Assembly (NCBI RefSeq): GCF_013114835.1
Contig: NZ_JAAVLW010000005.1
Coordinates: 496,001 to 560,000 of the forward strand
Length of the DNA: 64,000 nt
Direction: 5' to 3'
Origin: Bradyrhizobium archetypum
GTDB taxonomy: Bacteria > Pseudomonadota > Alphaproteobacteria > Rhizobiales > Xanthobacteraceae
This document shows, piece after piece, positions 35,805-43,866 of this stretch. Numbering within the stretch: the stretch's first letter is position 1; every line of letters starts with the position of its first letter. A model generated the notes under the pieces. It did no database searches. It was not told the origin of the DNA and saw only the letters and a program-made list of their open reading frames with translations. A program made the position numbers and the translations under genes.

Positions 35805-36665
35805 TCATGGGCCCGGACAAGTCTCCATTTCCCGAGTTGCGGCGACCGCAATCTGCGTGCCGGCAAGCACCTCGGTTGGGTCTCCCGGCTGGACGAGATG
35901 AATTCGTGTGCCGCTCTCCCCTGCGCCCAGCCCCGGTTTCAAGACCTGCTGGCCGTCATAATGCCCGCCATTCTGGGTGCGGTACGGGATCGGCTGATCG
36001 TTGAAGAGTCCCGTGATACGGCGCCTATAGGCCTCGGCGACGGTGGGCCATTCGGCCTCGCTCAGCCGGTCGCTCTGATAGACAACAAAGGGCGGCAGCA
36101 CCTGCATGCCTGGGTAGAACAGCATGCCGTGCTGAATCGGCCACAGCAGGTCGTCGAGCCGCCCATTGACGCCGCGCTCGCCGTAATGCGGCGCGCGCCC
36201 GCCGATCGTGACCGACAACATGGCGCGGCGTCCGCTGAGGGTGCCTTCACCGTATCGGTCGCCCCAACTCTCGCCGCCGTGGGTACCGACACCATAGGCA
36301 AAACCATAGGCGAAGACACGGTCGACCCAGCCTTTCAGGATGGCTGGCATGCCGAACCACCACATCGGGAAACTCAGGAGAACGGCATCAGCCCACAACA
36401 GTTTTTGCTGCTCGGCTTCAACGTCGGGCGTCTGAGTGCCGGTGGCAAACGCATGACGCGACTCGGCCACGTAGCTGAGGCGGTCCGGCTGCGCCTGCTC
36501 GAGAAAGTCCCCGCGATCGGCGATCGCCTTCCAGTTAGCCGCATAGAGATCGGAGACCTGTACCGCATGGCCCTGCCACGTGAGCGTTTCGACCGCCAGA
36601 TCCTTCAGGGCGCCGGTGAGTGATTTGGGTTCCGGGTGCGCGTGGACGATAAGGACGTTGCTCAA
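35805..36665 (-). CDS. NAD(P)H quinone oxidoreductase, flavodoxin-like (NQO1 family)
   Basis: A 286-residue flavoprotein. VLIVHAHPEPKSL is the phosphate-binding loop of the NQO/MdaB family. The FMN/FAD site LLSFPMWWFGMPAILKGWVDRVF follows around residues 95-118 in full. These enzymes reduce quinones or xenobiotics by two electrons, avoiding semiquinones. The C-terminal 50 residues are longer than in MdaB. An IclR-type regulator gene lies 112 bases upstream on the same strand and may control it. Confidence 0.88.
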   Translation of the reverse strand: MSNVLIVHAHPEPKSLTGALKDLAVETLTWQGHAVQVSDLYAANWKAIADRGDFLEQAQPDRLSYVAESRHAFATGTQTPDVEAEQQKLLWADAVLLSFPMWWFGMPAILKGWVDRVFAYGFAYGVGTHGGESWGDRYGEGTLSGRRAMLSVTIGGRAPHYGERGVNGRLDDLLWPIQHGMLFYPGMQVLPPFVVYQSDRLSEAEWPTVAEAYRRRITGLFNDQPIPYRTQNGGHYDGQQVLKPGLGAGESGTRIHLVQPGDPTEVLAGTQIAVAATREMETCPGP

Positions 36666-36777
36666 GATTTGCTCCTGTTGAGATTGCGCGGGTGGCGCGA
36701 CGGCTCAACATGGTGGGCAAAATCATGAAGTCGAACGATTGACCTGCGGAAACGTCAAATGTTCAGCCATGCTGAAC

Positions 36778-37521
36778 TCAAGCGCGCTCGACTTCTCTCA
36801 TCATCATCCAGGCCATCTCCGTCAATGCCTGCGGCGGCAGGCGCGTCGATGGCCCGCTCACCCCGATGCTCGCACGGACCTCGCCGCCCTCACGCCAGGG
36901 AATGGCAACACAGTGGAGGCCTCGCTGGTAGTTCTCGAGGTCGAGCGCGAAACCGCGCGTGGCCACCGTCTTGATCTCGGAGAGAATTTGCGGACCGAGT
37001 GCGTCGGCACGGCTGGCGAGGACGCGTTTGCCGAGCCCAGGCATGAAGGCGAGGAATACGAGACCGACGGCCGATCGTTCCAGGGGCTCGCGCACGCCGA
37101 TCGGACAGGCGCCTGCCTTTAATGCGTGGGACGACTCGATCGCATCCAGATAATAGACTTCATCGCCGCTCGGCACGGCGAGATAAACCATCGCTCCAGT
37201 CCGCTTTGCGACGGATTCGAGCGCTGGGCGCAGGCGGCTGCGCAGCGCACTGTCGTCTCCAGCTATCCGCGCCAGATTGAGAATGCGGCCGCCGAGATGA
37301 TAGCGCGTATCCCCGGCGCGGCGGTGCACGTAACCAAGCTCGTCCAGCGTCTTCAGAAGATTGTGCGCGGTCGTCTTGCCGAGCTTTGCTTGCTCGGCAA
37401 TGTGCTGCAGCCGCGCGGCACCGCCCTCCCGGGCGATGATTTCGAGAATCGCGGCCGCGCGCTCGATGGATTGAATCAGCCTGACTTTCGGCATTACGCG
37501 TTCACTGGCGACAGATACCAT
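36778..37521 (-). CDS. IclR family transcriptional regulator
   Basis: A 247-residue regulator. The winged helix-turn-helix (about 15-75) shows SIERAAAILEIIAREGG and LGKTTAHNLLKTLDELGYV, then the effector domain (about 85-245). The start used is the first in-frame codon; an internal ATG at residue 10 (37494) is possible. IclR proteins usually control adjacent catabolic genes in response to a small acid; the neighbouring quinone reductase is the closest candidate. Confidence 0.9.
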   Translation of the reverse strand: MVSVASERVMPKVRLIQSIERAAAILEIIAREGGAARLQHIAEQAKLGKTTAHNLLKTLDELGYVHRRAGDTRYHLGGRILNLARIAGDDSALRSRLRPALESVAKRTGAMVYLAVPSGDEVYYLDAIESSHALKAGACPIGVREPLERSAVGLVFLAFMPGLGKRVLASRADALGPQILSEIKTVATRGFALDLENYQRGLHCVAIPWREGGEVRASIGVSGPSTRLPPQALTEMAWMMMREVERA

Positions 37522-37674
37522 CCGCTAATTTGGCGTGGCGTCGCCGAACGACAAGTCCATCCATGTTGAATATTGTGCTCCGATCGCGTCTATCGAGCGT
37601 GGCCTTTTTGCGCGAAAGTGAGACGCGCAATCGCGCTTCGGAACAGACGGAGCATTGATCGGCCAACAAGAACA

Positions 37675-37698
37675 GGCCCGGGCACACGTGCCCGGGCC
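37675..37698 (-). terminator. Terminator of the DUF899/small membrane protein operon
   Basis: A perfect 11-bp inverted repeat, GGCCCGGGCAC and GTGCCCGGGCC with a two-base centre, followed on the minus strand by the T-rich TGTTCTTGTTGG. It sits just after the 37706 stop. Confidence 0.75.
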
Positions 37699-37705
37699 AA
37701 CGGCT

Positions 37706-37981
37706 TCAGGCGCCACGTCGCCAACCAGCGATCAGCTTCAGCCACGGCGCTGAATGGAAAATGCTCATCAGCAGGTACATCGGGACCATGCCAGCCAGCG
37801 GCGAGGCTTCCACGTTCGAACACAACGCGTCTGACGATCCACCGCCACCGAGGCCGGTAACGAGCGCCATCATTGCAAACGTCGGCGCGGCCGCGAGATA
37901 TAGCCCGTTGGCTGACTTGAGCGCGGCGGCATTCCAGCGAATGACGCCGCGATGGGATCCACTGGCGAAGGCCTCGCTCAT
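37706..37981 (-). CDS. Small membrane protein coupled to DUF899 gene
   Basis: A 91-residue protein with one to two hydrophobic segments (about 26-45 and 62-80). Its ATG overlaps the stop of the DUF899 gene by four bases and a terminator follows its own stop, so it is very likely translated as the second gene of that operon. I do not recognise the family. A partner role for the DUF899 thioredoxin-like protein is an inference from coupling only. Confidence 0.7.
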   Translation of the reverse strand: MSEAFASGSHRGVIRWNAAALKSANGLYLAAAPTFAMMALVTGLGGGGSSDALCSNVEASPLAGMVPMYLLMSIFHSAPWLKLIAGWRRGA

Positions 37982-38727
37982 GCCTTACCGCTCGTGCTCT
38001 GTTTCCGGAATGCCGCCTCTCCGGCGTCCGATACCTCGACCCACCTCTTGTCGGGCGCGGCGCCTTCGACGTAGCTGTCGTGCCAATTCCACCATTTGTA
38101 GGTCGGGGTCTGCGGGTAGCCCTCGGGCGAATCCTCCCACACCTCCTGGCGGCCGAGCGGCGTGATGTCGAGGTAATTCCAGGTGCCTCCCATCTGCTCG
38201 TCGCCGCGATTGTTGATGAAATAGGTGCGGTAGATCTTGTTGCCGTCCCGGAAGAACACATTGGTGCCGTGCCATTCGCCGACGTCGAAATCGGAATCGA
38301 AGCTGTCCGTGATCGTGTACCAGGGGATCAGCTCCCATCCCATTCGCTTCTTCAGTCGCGCGATGTCCGGCTGCGGCGCGCGCGAGGCGAACACGAGCGT
38401 GGTATCGCGGGCATTGAGATGGGCTACGTGGGCGACCTGATCGGCCACCATCGAGCAGCCGCGGCAGGCGTGATCGGGCCAGCCGAACACGCCGGGTTCG
38501 AAGAAGGCGCGGTAGAGGATCAGTTGATGACGGCCTTCGAACAGCTCGCTCAAGCTCGCCGCGCCGTTAGGTCCCTCGAATCTGTACTCCTTGTCCACCG
38601 GGAGCCACGGCATCCGCCGGCGCTCGGCGGCGAGCGCGTCGCGGGCGTGGGTCAAGGCCTTCTCCTTCAATAGCAACTGCTGGCGTGCCGCTTCCCATTC
38701 CTGTGCCGAAACGGTGTGAATCTGCAT
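37978..38727 (-). CDS. DUF899 (thioredoxin-like) family protein
   Basis: A 249-residue cytoplasmic protein of the DUF899 family with a thioredoxin-like fold. The key part is GWPDHACRGCSMVADQV with a CxxC pair (about 110-113), followed by the ...LVFASRAP and WNYLDITPLGRQE segments found across the family. Members are often called thioredoxin-like or AAL-type, but no reaction is proven. It is the first gene of a two-gene unit. Confidence 0.87.
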   Translation of the reverse strand: MQIHTVSAQEWEAARQQLLLKEKALTHARDALAAERRRMPWLPVDKEYRFEGPNGAASLSELFEGRHQLILYRAFFEPGVFGWPDHACRGCSMVADQVAHVAHLNARDTTLVFASRAPQPDIARLKKRMGWELIPWYTITDSFDSDFDVGEWHGTNVFFRDGNKIYRTYFINNRGDEQMGGTWNYLDITPLGRQEVWEDSPEGYPQTPTYKWWNWHDSYVEGAAPDKRWVEVSDAGEAAFRKQSTSGKA

Positions 38728-38779
38728 GGCTAATCTCCTGTTTGTTGCGATGCTTGTTACTTGAGCTTCGACTTGCAGC

Positions 38780-39307
38780 TCAGGCCGGCAGACGTGCGTC
38801 GTATTCCTTCATGAGGCCACTCCAGCCGTCCCAGAACGGCGCCGGCTCCTCGCCGTTCGCGCGGGCGACCAGGACATCGAGATGCATGTGCCAGCCGGCC
38901 ATGTGCTTGAGTAGCGTGGCGCGGTCCGGGAAGCGCCGATGGATGATCGTGAGCAGCACGCCCTTGCCTTTGGGTTCCAGCTCGAACGTGACATCACCCG
39001 TGCTGTTCCAGGTGATCGACAATTTTCGCGGCGGATCGAATTCGGTAATCCGGCTCTGCATGCGATGCTCGCCGCCGAAGCCGGCCGGGGCCTTACCGGG
39101 CGGGTCCGTCAGTTCATCGTTGCGCCAGACGAGTTCGAAGGCCGCGCCGGGCTCCATGTCGCCTGCCGCCAGCCATTTGCGGCGCAGCTCGCTATCGGTG
39201 AGATAGGCCCAGATGCGCTCGATCGGGCCGGGCAGCAGCCGCTGAATCCTGAGCGTGGTCGGCTCGGTCAGTTCGCCATAGGCTTCGGGCTTCCTCGTCG
39301 AATTCAT
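38780..39307 (-). CDS. AHSA1/SRPBCC family protein, partner of ArsR (module A)
   Basis: A 175-residue START-like (Bet v 1 fold) protein. The AHSA1 pattern LPGPIERIWAYLTDSELRRKWLAAGD and TFELEPKGKGVLLTIIHRRFP fits ligand-binding or chaperone-cofactor relatives. Its ATG overlaps the stop of the ArsR gene by four bases. ArsR/AHSA1 pairs are widespread and usually bound to toxic hydrophobic compounds or stress, but the ligand is rarely known. Confidence 0.88.
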   Translation of the reverse strand: MNSTRKPEAYGELTEPTTLRIQRLLPGPIERIWAYLTDSELRRKWLAAGDMEPGAAFELVWRNDELTDPPGKAPAGFGGEHRMQSRITEFDPPRKLSITWNSTGDVTFELEPKGKGVLLTIIHRRFPDRATLLKHMAGWHMHLDVLVARANGEEPAPFWDGWSGLMKEYDARLPA

Positions 39308-39663
39308 CTCTTACTCCTTTGCTTCCTGGCCTTTGTCTCGTCTTCCGCGCGCAACAGCGCTTCCAATCTGTCGAGATTGGCGTTCCAGAAACGCTCGTAG
39401 CGCTTCAGCCATGCATTGGCTTCTGCGAGCCGCGCCGCCTCGAGGCGACACAGATGGGTGCGGCCGCGGATCGTGCGCGTCACGAGGCCGGCGTTCTCCA
39501 GCACGCGCACATGTTTCGACGCGCCGGCGAAGCTCATGCGGAACGGCGTCGCCAATTCCCCGATCGTGAGTTCGCGCTCGGCCAATTGTCCAAGCATCGC
39601 CCGGCGCGTTGGGTCCGCCAGCGCATGAAAAACAGCGTCGAGATGTGCCGAATGTTCAACCAT
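39304..39663 (-). CDS. ArsR family transcriptional repressor (module A)
   Basis: A 119-residue winged helix-turn-helix repressor. FHALADPTRRAMLGQLAE, LTIGELATPFRMSFAGASKHVRVLENAGLV and TRTIRGRTHLCRL are the ArsR fold with no metal-binding cysteine pair, so it belongs to the metal-free type that pairs with AHSA1 proteins. I start at ATG 39663, which lies about at the predicted transcript start. It is coupled to the AHSA1 gene. Confidence 0.92.
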   Translation of the reverse strand: MVEHSAHLDAVFHALADPTRRAMLGQLAERELTIGELATPFRMSFAGASKHVRVLENAGLVTRTIRGRTHLCRLEAARLAEANAWLKRYERFWNANLDRLEALLRAEDETKARKQRSKR

Positions 39664-39670
39664 GTGGTTT

Positions 39671-39708
39671 AGTATATAGACGCAGCTCAAATAGTCAACC
39701 GATCGGTT
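39671..39708 (-). promoter_or_regulatory. Promoter and palindromic operator of ArsR module A
   Basis: On the minus strand TTGACT (39693-39698) and TATACT (39671-39676) are 16 bases apart. The perfect palindrome AACCGATCGGTT (39697-39708) overlaps the -35 element, a normal place for autorepression. The predicted start lies at or within a few bases of the ATG (39663), so the mRNA is leaderless or nearly so. Confidence 0.7.
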
Positions 39709-39738
39709 TAACGTTTTCGTGAACCGAATTCCGCGCGC

Positions 39739-40824
39739 CTAGCTTTCCGGCAAAGTGTAGATGGCGCATGGGGTTGCGATGCCGCGCAGCGCGTGCATTC
39801 CTAGTGGAACCAACGCCGCGCTGGTTTCGGCGGCGACGGTGCTGGAGATGAGAACCGTGCGGCCGAGCGGCCGGCAAAGTCCTTCCAGGCGGCTGACGAG
39901 ATTCACCGAAGGACCGATCGCCGTGAAATCCAGCCGATCGGCGGCGCCGACATTGCCCCACAGAATTTCGCCGAGGTGCAACGCGACGCCGAACGACAGC
40001 GACGGCAACCCCTGTTCGCGCCGCTCCACTTCGAGATGCGCCATTCCGGCTTTGACGGAAGCAACCGCGCGCAGCGCCGCGTCGCAGGCGTCGCTCGGCT
40101 TTTCGCCGACCGGAAAGATGGCGAGCACGCCGTCGCCGATGAATTTCAACACCTCGCCACCGAACGCGTGGACGGCACCGCCGATGCAGTCGAACCAGCC
40201 GCCAAGCGCAGCGATGACGGCAGCGGGAGGCTCCGCCTCGGACAGTGCCGTGAAGCTGCGCAGATCGCCATAGAGCAATACCGCGCGGATGGTCTCACCG
40301 ACTTCGCGCCGCAACGGCCCTGCCAGCACCCGCGCAGCGCTGCGCCGGCCGAGATAGGCCTCGAGTGCGGCCGACAGCGTCGCACGCGCCGAGAGTGCAG
40401 CAAGCGGCGCCGCGGCAAAGCGGGCGGCATCGCGCAGCCCGTTTGCTTCCGCTTCCGTGAACCGGCGCGGCCCGATCCAGCCGAGCACCGGCCCGCCCTC
40501 TCCCGGCCCGATGCTGTCTTCATGCAACACGCCGCCCGCAAGCGCGATCAGCCAATTCCGGGCTGCACCGCCGGACGAATTTTCGACGCCGGCGAGCCCC
40601 GCCGGCGTGAATCCCACCGCCTCGATTACCTCGCCATTATCGGCGCGCCACAGCCAGGTGCGGCGGGCAATGATCGGATGCGGCACGGCGAGCGTCAGCG
40701 CGCCGCCGGCAAGCGGCATGCCGTCATTGGCCAAGCGCGTACCAAGCTCGGCGAGGAACCGGTCCGCGGCCGGGGAAGCGCTGGCCGCATCGACCAGCCA
40801 TGTCAGCGTCGCACTTAGTTGCAT
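39739..40824 (-). CDS. Class III adenylate/guanylate cyclase, soluble, with N-terminal regulatory part
   Basis: A 361-residue cyclase. Residues 1-150 are a regulatory region without a known motif, and the catalytic domain fills about 175-360: LYGDLRSFTALS, KFIGDGVLAIFP with both metal aspartates, FTAIGPSVNLVSRLEGL. I use the internal ATG 40824 (MQLSATLTWL); upstream codons would overlap the divergent AHSA1 gene and look non-coding. This is the third class III cyclase in the window. Confidence 0.88.
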   Translation of the reverse strand: MQLSATLTWLVDAASASPAADRFLAELGTRLANDGMPLAGGALTLAVPHPIIARRTWLWRADNGEVIEAVGFTPAGLAGVENSSGGAARNWLIALAGGVLHEDSIGPGEGGPVLGWIGPRRFTEAEANGLRDAARFAAAPLAALSARATLSAALEAYLGRRSAARVLAGPLRREVGETIRAVLLYGDLRSFTALSEAEPPAAVIAALGGWFDCIGGAVHAFGGEVLKFIGDGVLAIFPVGEKPSDACDAALRAVASVKAGMAHLEVERREQGLPSLSFGVALHLGEILWGNVGAADRLDFTAIGPSVNLVSRLEGLCRPLGRTVLISSTVAAETSAALVPLGMHALRGIATPCAIYTLPES

Positions 40825-40945
40825 GAGCCGATCATGTGGCAGAAACAATTGATTGTCATGATCGGCACTTGGTAAATCTATGGCCCGGCATATGTTCCCG
40901 TGGGGGTTGCACGATCCGTCATGCCAACGAGCAACGAGGTTTTCG

Positions 40946-41401
40946 ATGCCTGAATCATTCGTAGTCCAGCGCGAGACCCAGATCGCCGCGCCGCGCGCCA
41001 GCGTGTTCGCCTTCCTGACGGACCCCGAGAAAATCGTGCAATGGATGGGTAGCGAAGCCTTGACGGAGATGCATCCTGGCGGGCTGTACCTACTGAAGGG
41101 CGTGGGCAGTGCGACGGCGCGCGGCACATTCCGCGAAGTCGTGCCGGTGCACCGCCTCGCCTACAGTTTTGGCTGGGAAGGCAATGACGAGGTGCCGCCG
41201 GGATCAAGCCTGATCGAGATCGATCTGATCGAGCAGGATGGTGGCACGCTGCTGCGCATGACCCATAGCGGGCTTCCGAGCGCAGCGCACCAGGCGAGCC
41301 ATGCCAAAGGGTGGGCACATTATATCGACAGGTTGACCAAGGCAGCCTCCGGTCAGGATCCCGGGCCGGATCGTGGGCCGAACGGCACCCGCAACGCGTA
41401 A
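40946..41401 (+). CDS. AHSA1/SRPBCC family protein
   Basis: A 151-residue START-like protein. QTQIAAPRASVFAFLTD begins the fold; GGLYLLKGVGS and YSFGWEGNDEVPPGSS follow; the C-terminal helix closes the pocket. No ArsR gene is adjacent, unlike the other three AHSA1 genes in this part of the window. ATG 40946 starts at MPESFVVQRE; the longer frame from 40880 is not needed. Confidence 0.85.
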   Translation: MPESFVVQRETQIAAPRASVFAFLTDPEKIVQWMGSEALTEMHPGGLYLLKGVGSATARGTFREVVPVHRLAYSFGWEGNDEVPPGSSLIEIDLIEQDGGTLLRMTHSGLPSAAHQASHAKGWAHYIDRLTKAASGQDPGPDRGPNGTRNA

Positions 41402-41431
41402 GGATGGTAACAGTCGAGGCGCGCATCCCCG

Positions 41432-42133
41432 CTATCGCACATCTTTCTTCAATACCGTCACGTGGAGACGGCGGCGGATTTCCATGCCCTGCCGCCGGTA
41501 GAGCGCGATGGCCGAGCGATTGCTGGTGAAGACGTGCAGAAAGGGAATCTCGCCGCGCGATACGATCTGGCGAGAGATGGCCGATAGCAGCATCTGCCCA
41601 TAGCCACGGCCACGATGGGATGGGTGCACGCAGACGGCGGTGATCTCGGTGTAGTTGGCCGGCTTCATCCGTTCGCCGATCATTGCGACAAGCTGGCCAT
41701 CGACGCGAATGCCGAGAAAAGTGCCGAGTTCATGGGTCCGCGCGCTGAACGGGCCCGGTTTGGTGAGTGCGGTCAGTTCTATCATGGCAGGCACGTCGTC
41801 GACGCCGAGGGTGACGATGTCGACGCCATTGGCTGGCGTCTCAACCGGCGTACCGGTCATCTGCTCGCCGGTCTCGGCCAGCACGATCTTGAATTCGGCT
41901 GGCGCGGTCACGGCTTCCGGCGTGAACAGCACGGCAATGTCCGTCGGCGACATCAACCCTGCGAGCGCTGCGAAATTCTCGGCGGTCCTATCCGGCATAT
42001 CCGCGAACGGCGTCATCAGCGTCGGATAGCGCCGGGCGCGAGCATCACCTTCCGCCAGCGCCCGCTGCGTGGTCGTGAGCGCAGTCCAGACCGGATAATC
42101 GAGGGGATGGTTTGGGCTATCATGAACCGACAT
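41432..42133 (-). CDS. GNAT family N-acetyltransferase
   Basis: A 233-residue acetyltransferase. The C-terminal half (about 120-225) has the GNAT acetyl-CoA loop HPSHRGRGYGQMLL and the terminal strand VFTSNRSAIALYRRQGM. The N-terminal 110 residues are a second, degenerate domain. I start at ATG 42133 (MSVHDSPNHP). It lies 37 bases after the SDR gene and is likely co-transcribed with it. The acceptor is unknown. Confidence 0.88.
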   Translation of the reverse strand: MSVHDSPNHPLDYPVWTALTTTQRALAEGDARARRYPTLMTPFADMPDRTAENFAALAGLMSPTDIAVLFTPEAVTAPAEFKIVLAETGEQMTGTPVETPANGVDIVTLGVDDVPAMIELTALTKPGPFSARTHELGTFLGIRVDGQLVAMIGERMKPANYTEITAVCVHPSHRGRGYGQMLLSAISRQIVSRGEIPFLHVFTSNRSAIALYRRQGMEIRRRLHVTVLKKDVR

Positions 42134-42170
42134 CGGGCTACTTTCATTCTCACTCAATTGTGCGATGACG

Positions 42171-43142
42171 TCAGCGATAGTCGCTGAGGTCGGCGACCTT
42201 GCCGCCCTCGCGGACCTCGGCGGTGTAGCGCCAGATGTCGGGCCGCGAGCCGTCGACATCCGTAAAGCCGTAGTGGCGGGCGAGTTCGCCGGAACTGACC
42301 GATTTCTGATTCCACCTACCGCGATCCGGATCGGCGGCGAGCGCCGCCACGGCGCGGCCGACATAGCGCGGCGATTCCGATAATGCGAAATCCGGCGGCG
42401 CGTGATGCCGGCCTTCCCGCTTCGTCAACGCCTCGCGCCAGTTTTCTTCGGTGACGCCGAAATTCTCCAGCATCATCTCGGAGCGCAGCCACCCGGGCGT
42501 GATTGCGACCGCCGTAGCGCCATGCGGCGCGAGTTCGTGGCCTTGCGAATAAGCGAGACGGTTCACGCTCTGCTTGACGAGGTCGTAGAAGACCGAGATG
42601 CGATAATGCTGCGCGTTGTAGTCGGCGGTGCCGTCGGTGACTTCGATGAGCAAGCCGCCAGGTTGCACGACCAGCAGCGACAACAGATAATGCGACGTCA
42701 CCAGATGGGTCTCAATGCCGAGCCGTAGAATCCGCAAGCCCTTCTGCAGGTCGAGTTTCCAGATCGGCATATTCCATTCGGCGGGCCCGCCCTTCAGCCG
42801 TTCGGCGCCCCAGATGTCGTTCACCAGCACGTCGATGCGGCCGTAGTCGCCGCGGATGCGCTCGGCGAGCGCCGCGACCTGCGAAGGCTCGAGATGGTCG
42901 ACGGCGATGGCGACGCCCTTGCCGCCGAGGCTGGTCACAAGCTCTGCCGTCTCCTCGATCGTCTCGGGCCGATCGTAATCGGATCGCATTGAAGCGTCGG
43001 CGCACATGCTGCTGCGTCCCGTGCAGATCACCGTTGCGCCGGCCTCGCCGAGCGCCGTGGCGATGCCGCGGCCGGCACCGCGCGTCGCGCCTGCTACGAC
43101 CGCGATACGTCCGCGAAGCGAATCGTGTGACGCAATATTCAT
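42171..43142 (-). CDS. SDR family oxidoreductase
   Basis: A 323-residue short-chain dehydrogenase. TGASRG-type loop appears as AGATRGAGRGIA; the acidic cofactor-specificity residue follows in GRSS; catalytic YDLVK is present with the preceding Tyr/Ser in VTDGTADY. The C-terminal 60 residues are an extra domain beyond the 250-residue norm. It follows the MarR-type gene by 42 bases and precedes the GNAT gene, so these three probably form one unit. Confidence 0.87.
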   Translation of the reverse strand: MNIASHDSLRGRIAVVAGATRGAGRGIATALGEAGATVICTGRSSMCADASMRSDYDRPETIEETAELVTSLGGKGVAIAVDHLEPSQVAALAERIRGDYGRIDVLVNDIWGAERLKGGPAEWNMPIWKLDLQKGLRILRLGIETHLVTSHYLLSLLVVQPGGLLIEVTDGTADYNAQHYRISVFYDLVKQSVNRLAYSQGHELAPHGATAVAITPGWLRSEMMLENFGVTEENWREALTKREGRHHAPPDFALSESPRYVGRAVAALAADPDRGRWNQKSVSSGELARHYGFTDVDGSRPDIWRYTAEVREGGKVADLSDYR

Positions 43143-43184
43143 CGCAACTTCTCCTTCACGGCTCCGCGCCGACGGAGCGCATCA

Positions 43185-43718
43185 TCACGCTTCCTCCGCC
43201 GTCGCCTTGATCAGATTATCGCGGAGCGTGACGACAGTTTGCTGCAGCCGTGCGAATTCGTCCGGCTTCAGTCCGGTCGACGATACCAGGTCCATGTGCA
43301 TGCCCTTCTCGCGCAACCGGCGGCCGGAATCGGTGAGGCTGATGCGCACTTGGCGTTCGTCGGCTGGGTCGCGTTGGCGGCGCAGGTAGCCCATCTGCTC
43401 CAGCTTTTTCAGGATCGGCGTCAGCGTGTTGGATTCCAGGAACATCTTCTCGCCGAGTTCGCTAACGGTCTGGCCGTCCTGCTCCCATAGCGCCACGATC
43501 GCGATCCATTGCGGATAGGTTAGGCCGAGTTCATCGAGGCCTTTCTTGTAGGCCCGCCCGAAGGCGAGGTTGGCCGAGTAGATCGCAAAGCACAGGAAGT
43601 CGCCAAGGCGCCGCTCCCGGGCGGCCGGCTTCGGCTTCTGACCGCCCCTTGAACTGTCTCTGGAATTCTCCCTGGAACCGGCGCCTGAACCGGACCTGGA
43701 ACTATCATTCGATCTCAT
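43185..43718 (-). CDS. MarR family regulator, OhrR-like
   Basis: A 177-residue regulator. LCFAIYSANLAFGRAYK carries the redox cysteine of OhrR (C43), LTYPQWIAIVALWE and LTPILKKLEQMGYLRRQRDPADERQVRISLT are the OhrR winged helix. The N-terminal 35 residues are an unusual Ser/Arg/Gly repeat absent from normal OhrR. ATG 43718 follows AAAGGA; the longer frame to 43961 would run across the operators. It likely senses organic peroxide by Cys oxidation; which ligand is not certain. Confidence 0.88.
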   Translation of the reverse strand: MRSNDSSRSGSGAGSRENSRDSSRGGQKPKPAARERRLGDFLCFAIYSANLAFGRAYKKGLDELGLTYPQWIAIVALWEQDGQTVSELGEKMFLESNTLTPILKKLEQMGYLRRQRDPADERQVRISLTDSGRRLREKGMHMDLVSSTGLKPDEFARLQQTVVTLRDNLIKATAEEA

Positions 43719-43766
43719 CGGGTTGTCCTTTCCGACACGAATATGTGAAGTCTCGCATCCATATAT

Positions 43767-43841
43767 ATCGCATCCGATTAAATCGGAAGGCTTGACATTG
43801 AGGCTTCCCGGGCCTTTATAGATCGCATTCGAATACATCGT
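43767..43841 (+). promoter_or_regulatory. Divergent promoter region with duplicated MarR operator
   Basis: Two copies of a 20-base site, ATCGCAT(C/T)CGA(T/A)TA(A/C)ATCG(G/T), lie at 43767-43786 and 43822-43841, matching at 16 of 20 positions. The first includes the inverted repeat CCGAT-TAA-ATCGG. Between them sits an excellent promoter for the VOC gene, TTGACA (43792-43797), 17 bases, TTTATA (43815-43820). The second site covers the likely start point. The regulator that binds is most likely the divergent OhrR-like protein. Confidence 0.8.
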
Positions 43842-43866
43842 ACACGATCTAATTGGAGAAGAAGCC

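Noticed and set aside
36778..37521. Long frames on the + strand opposite the IclR and other GC-rich genes
   Set aside because: These are antisense shadows caused by high GC at third codon positions; none has a ribosome site or recognisable motif.
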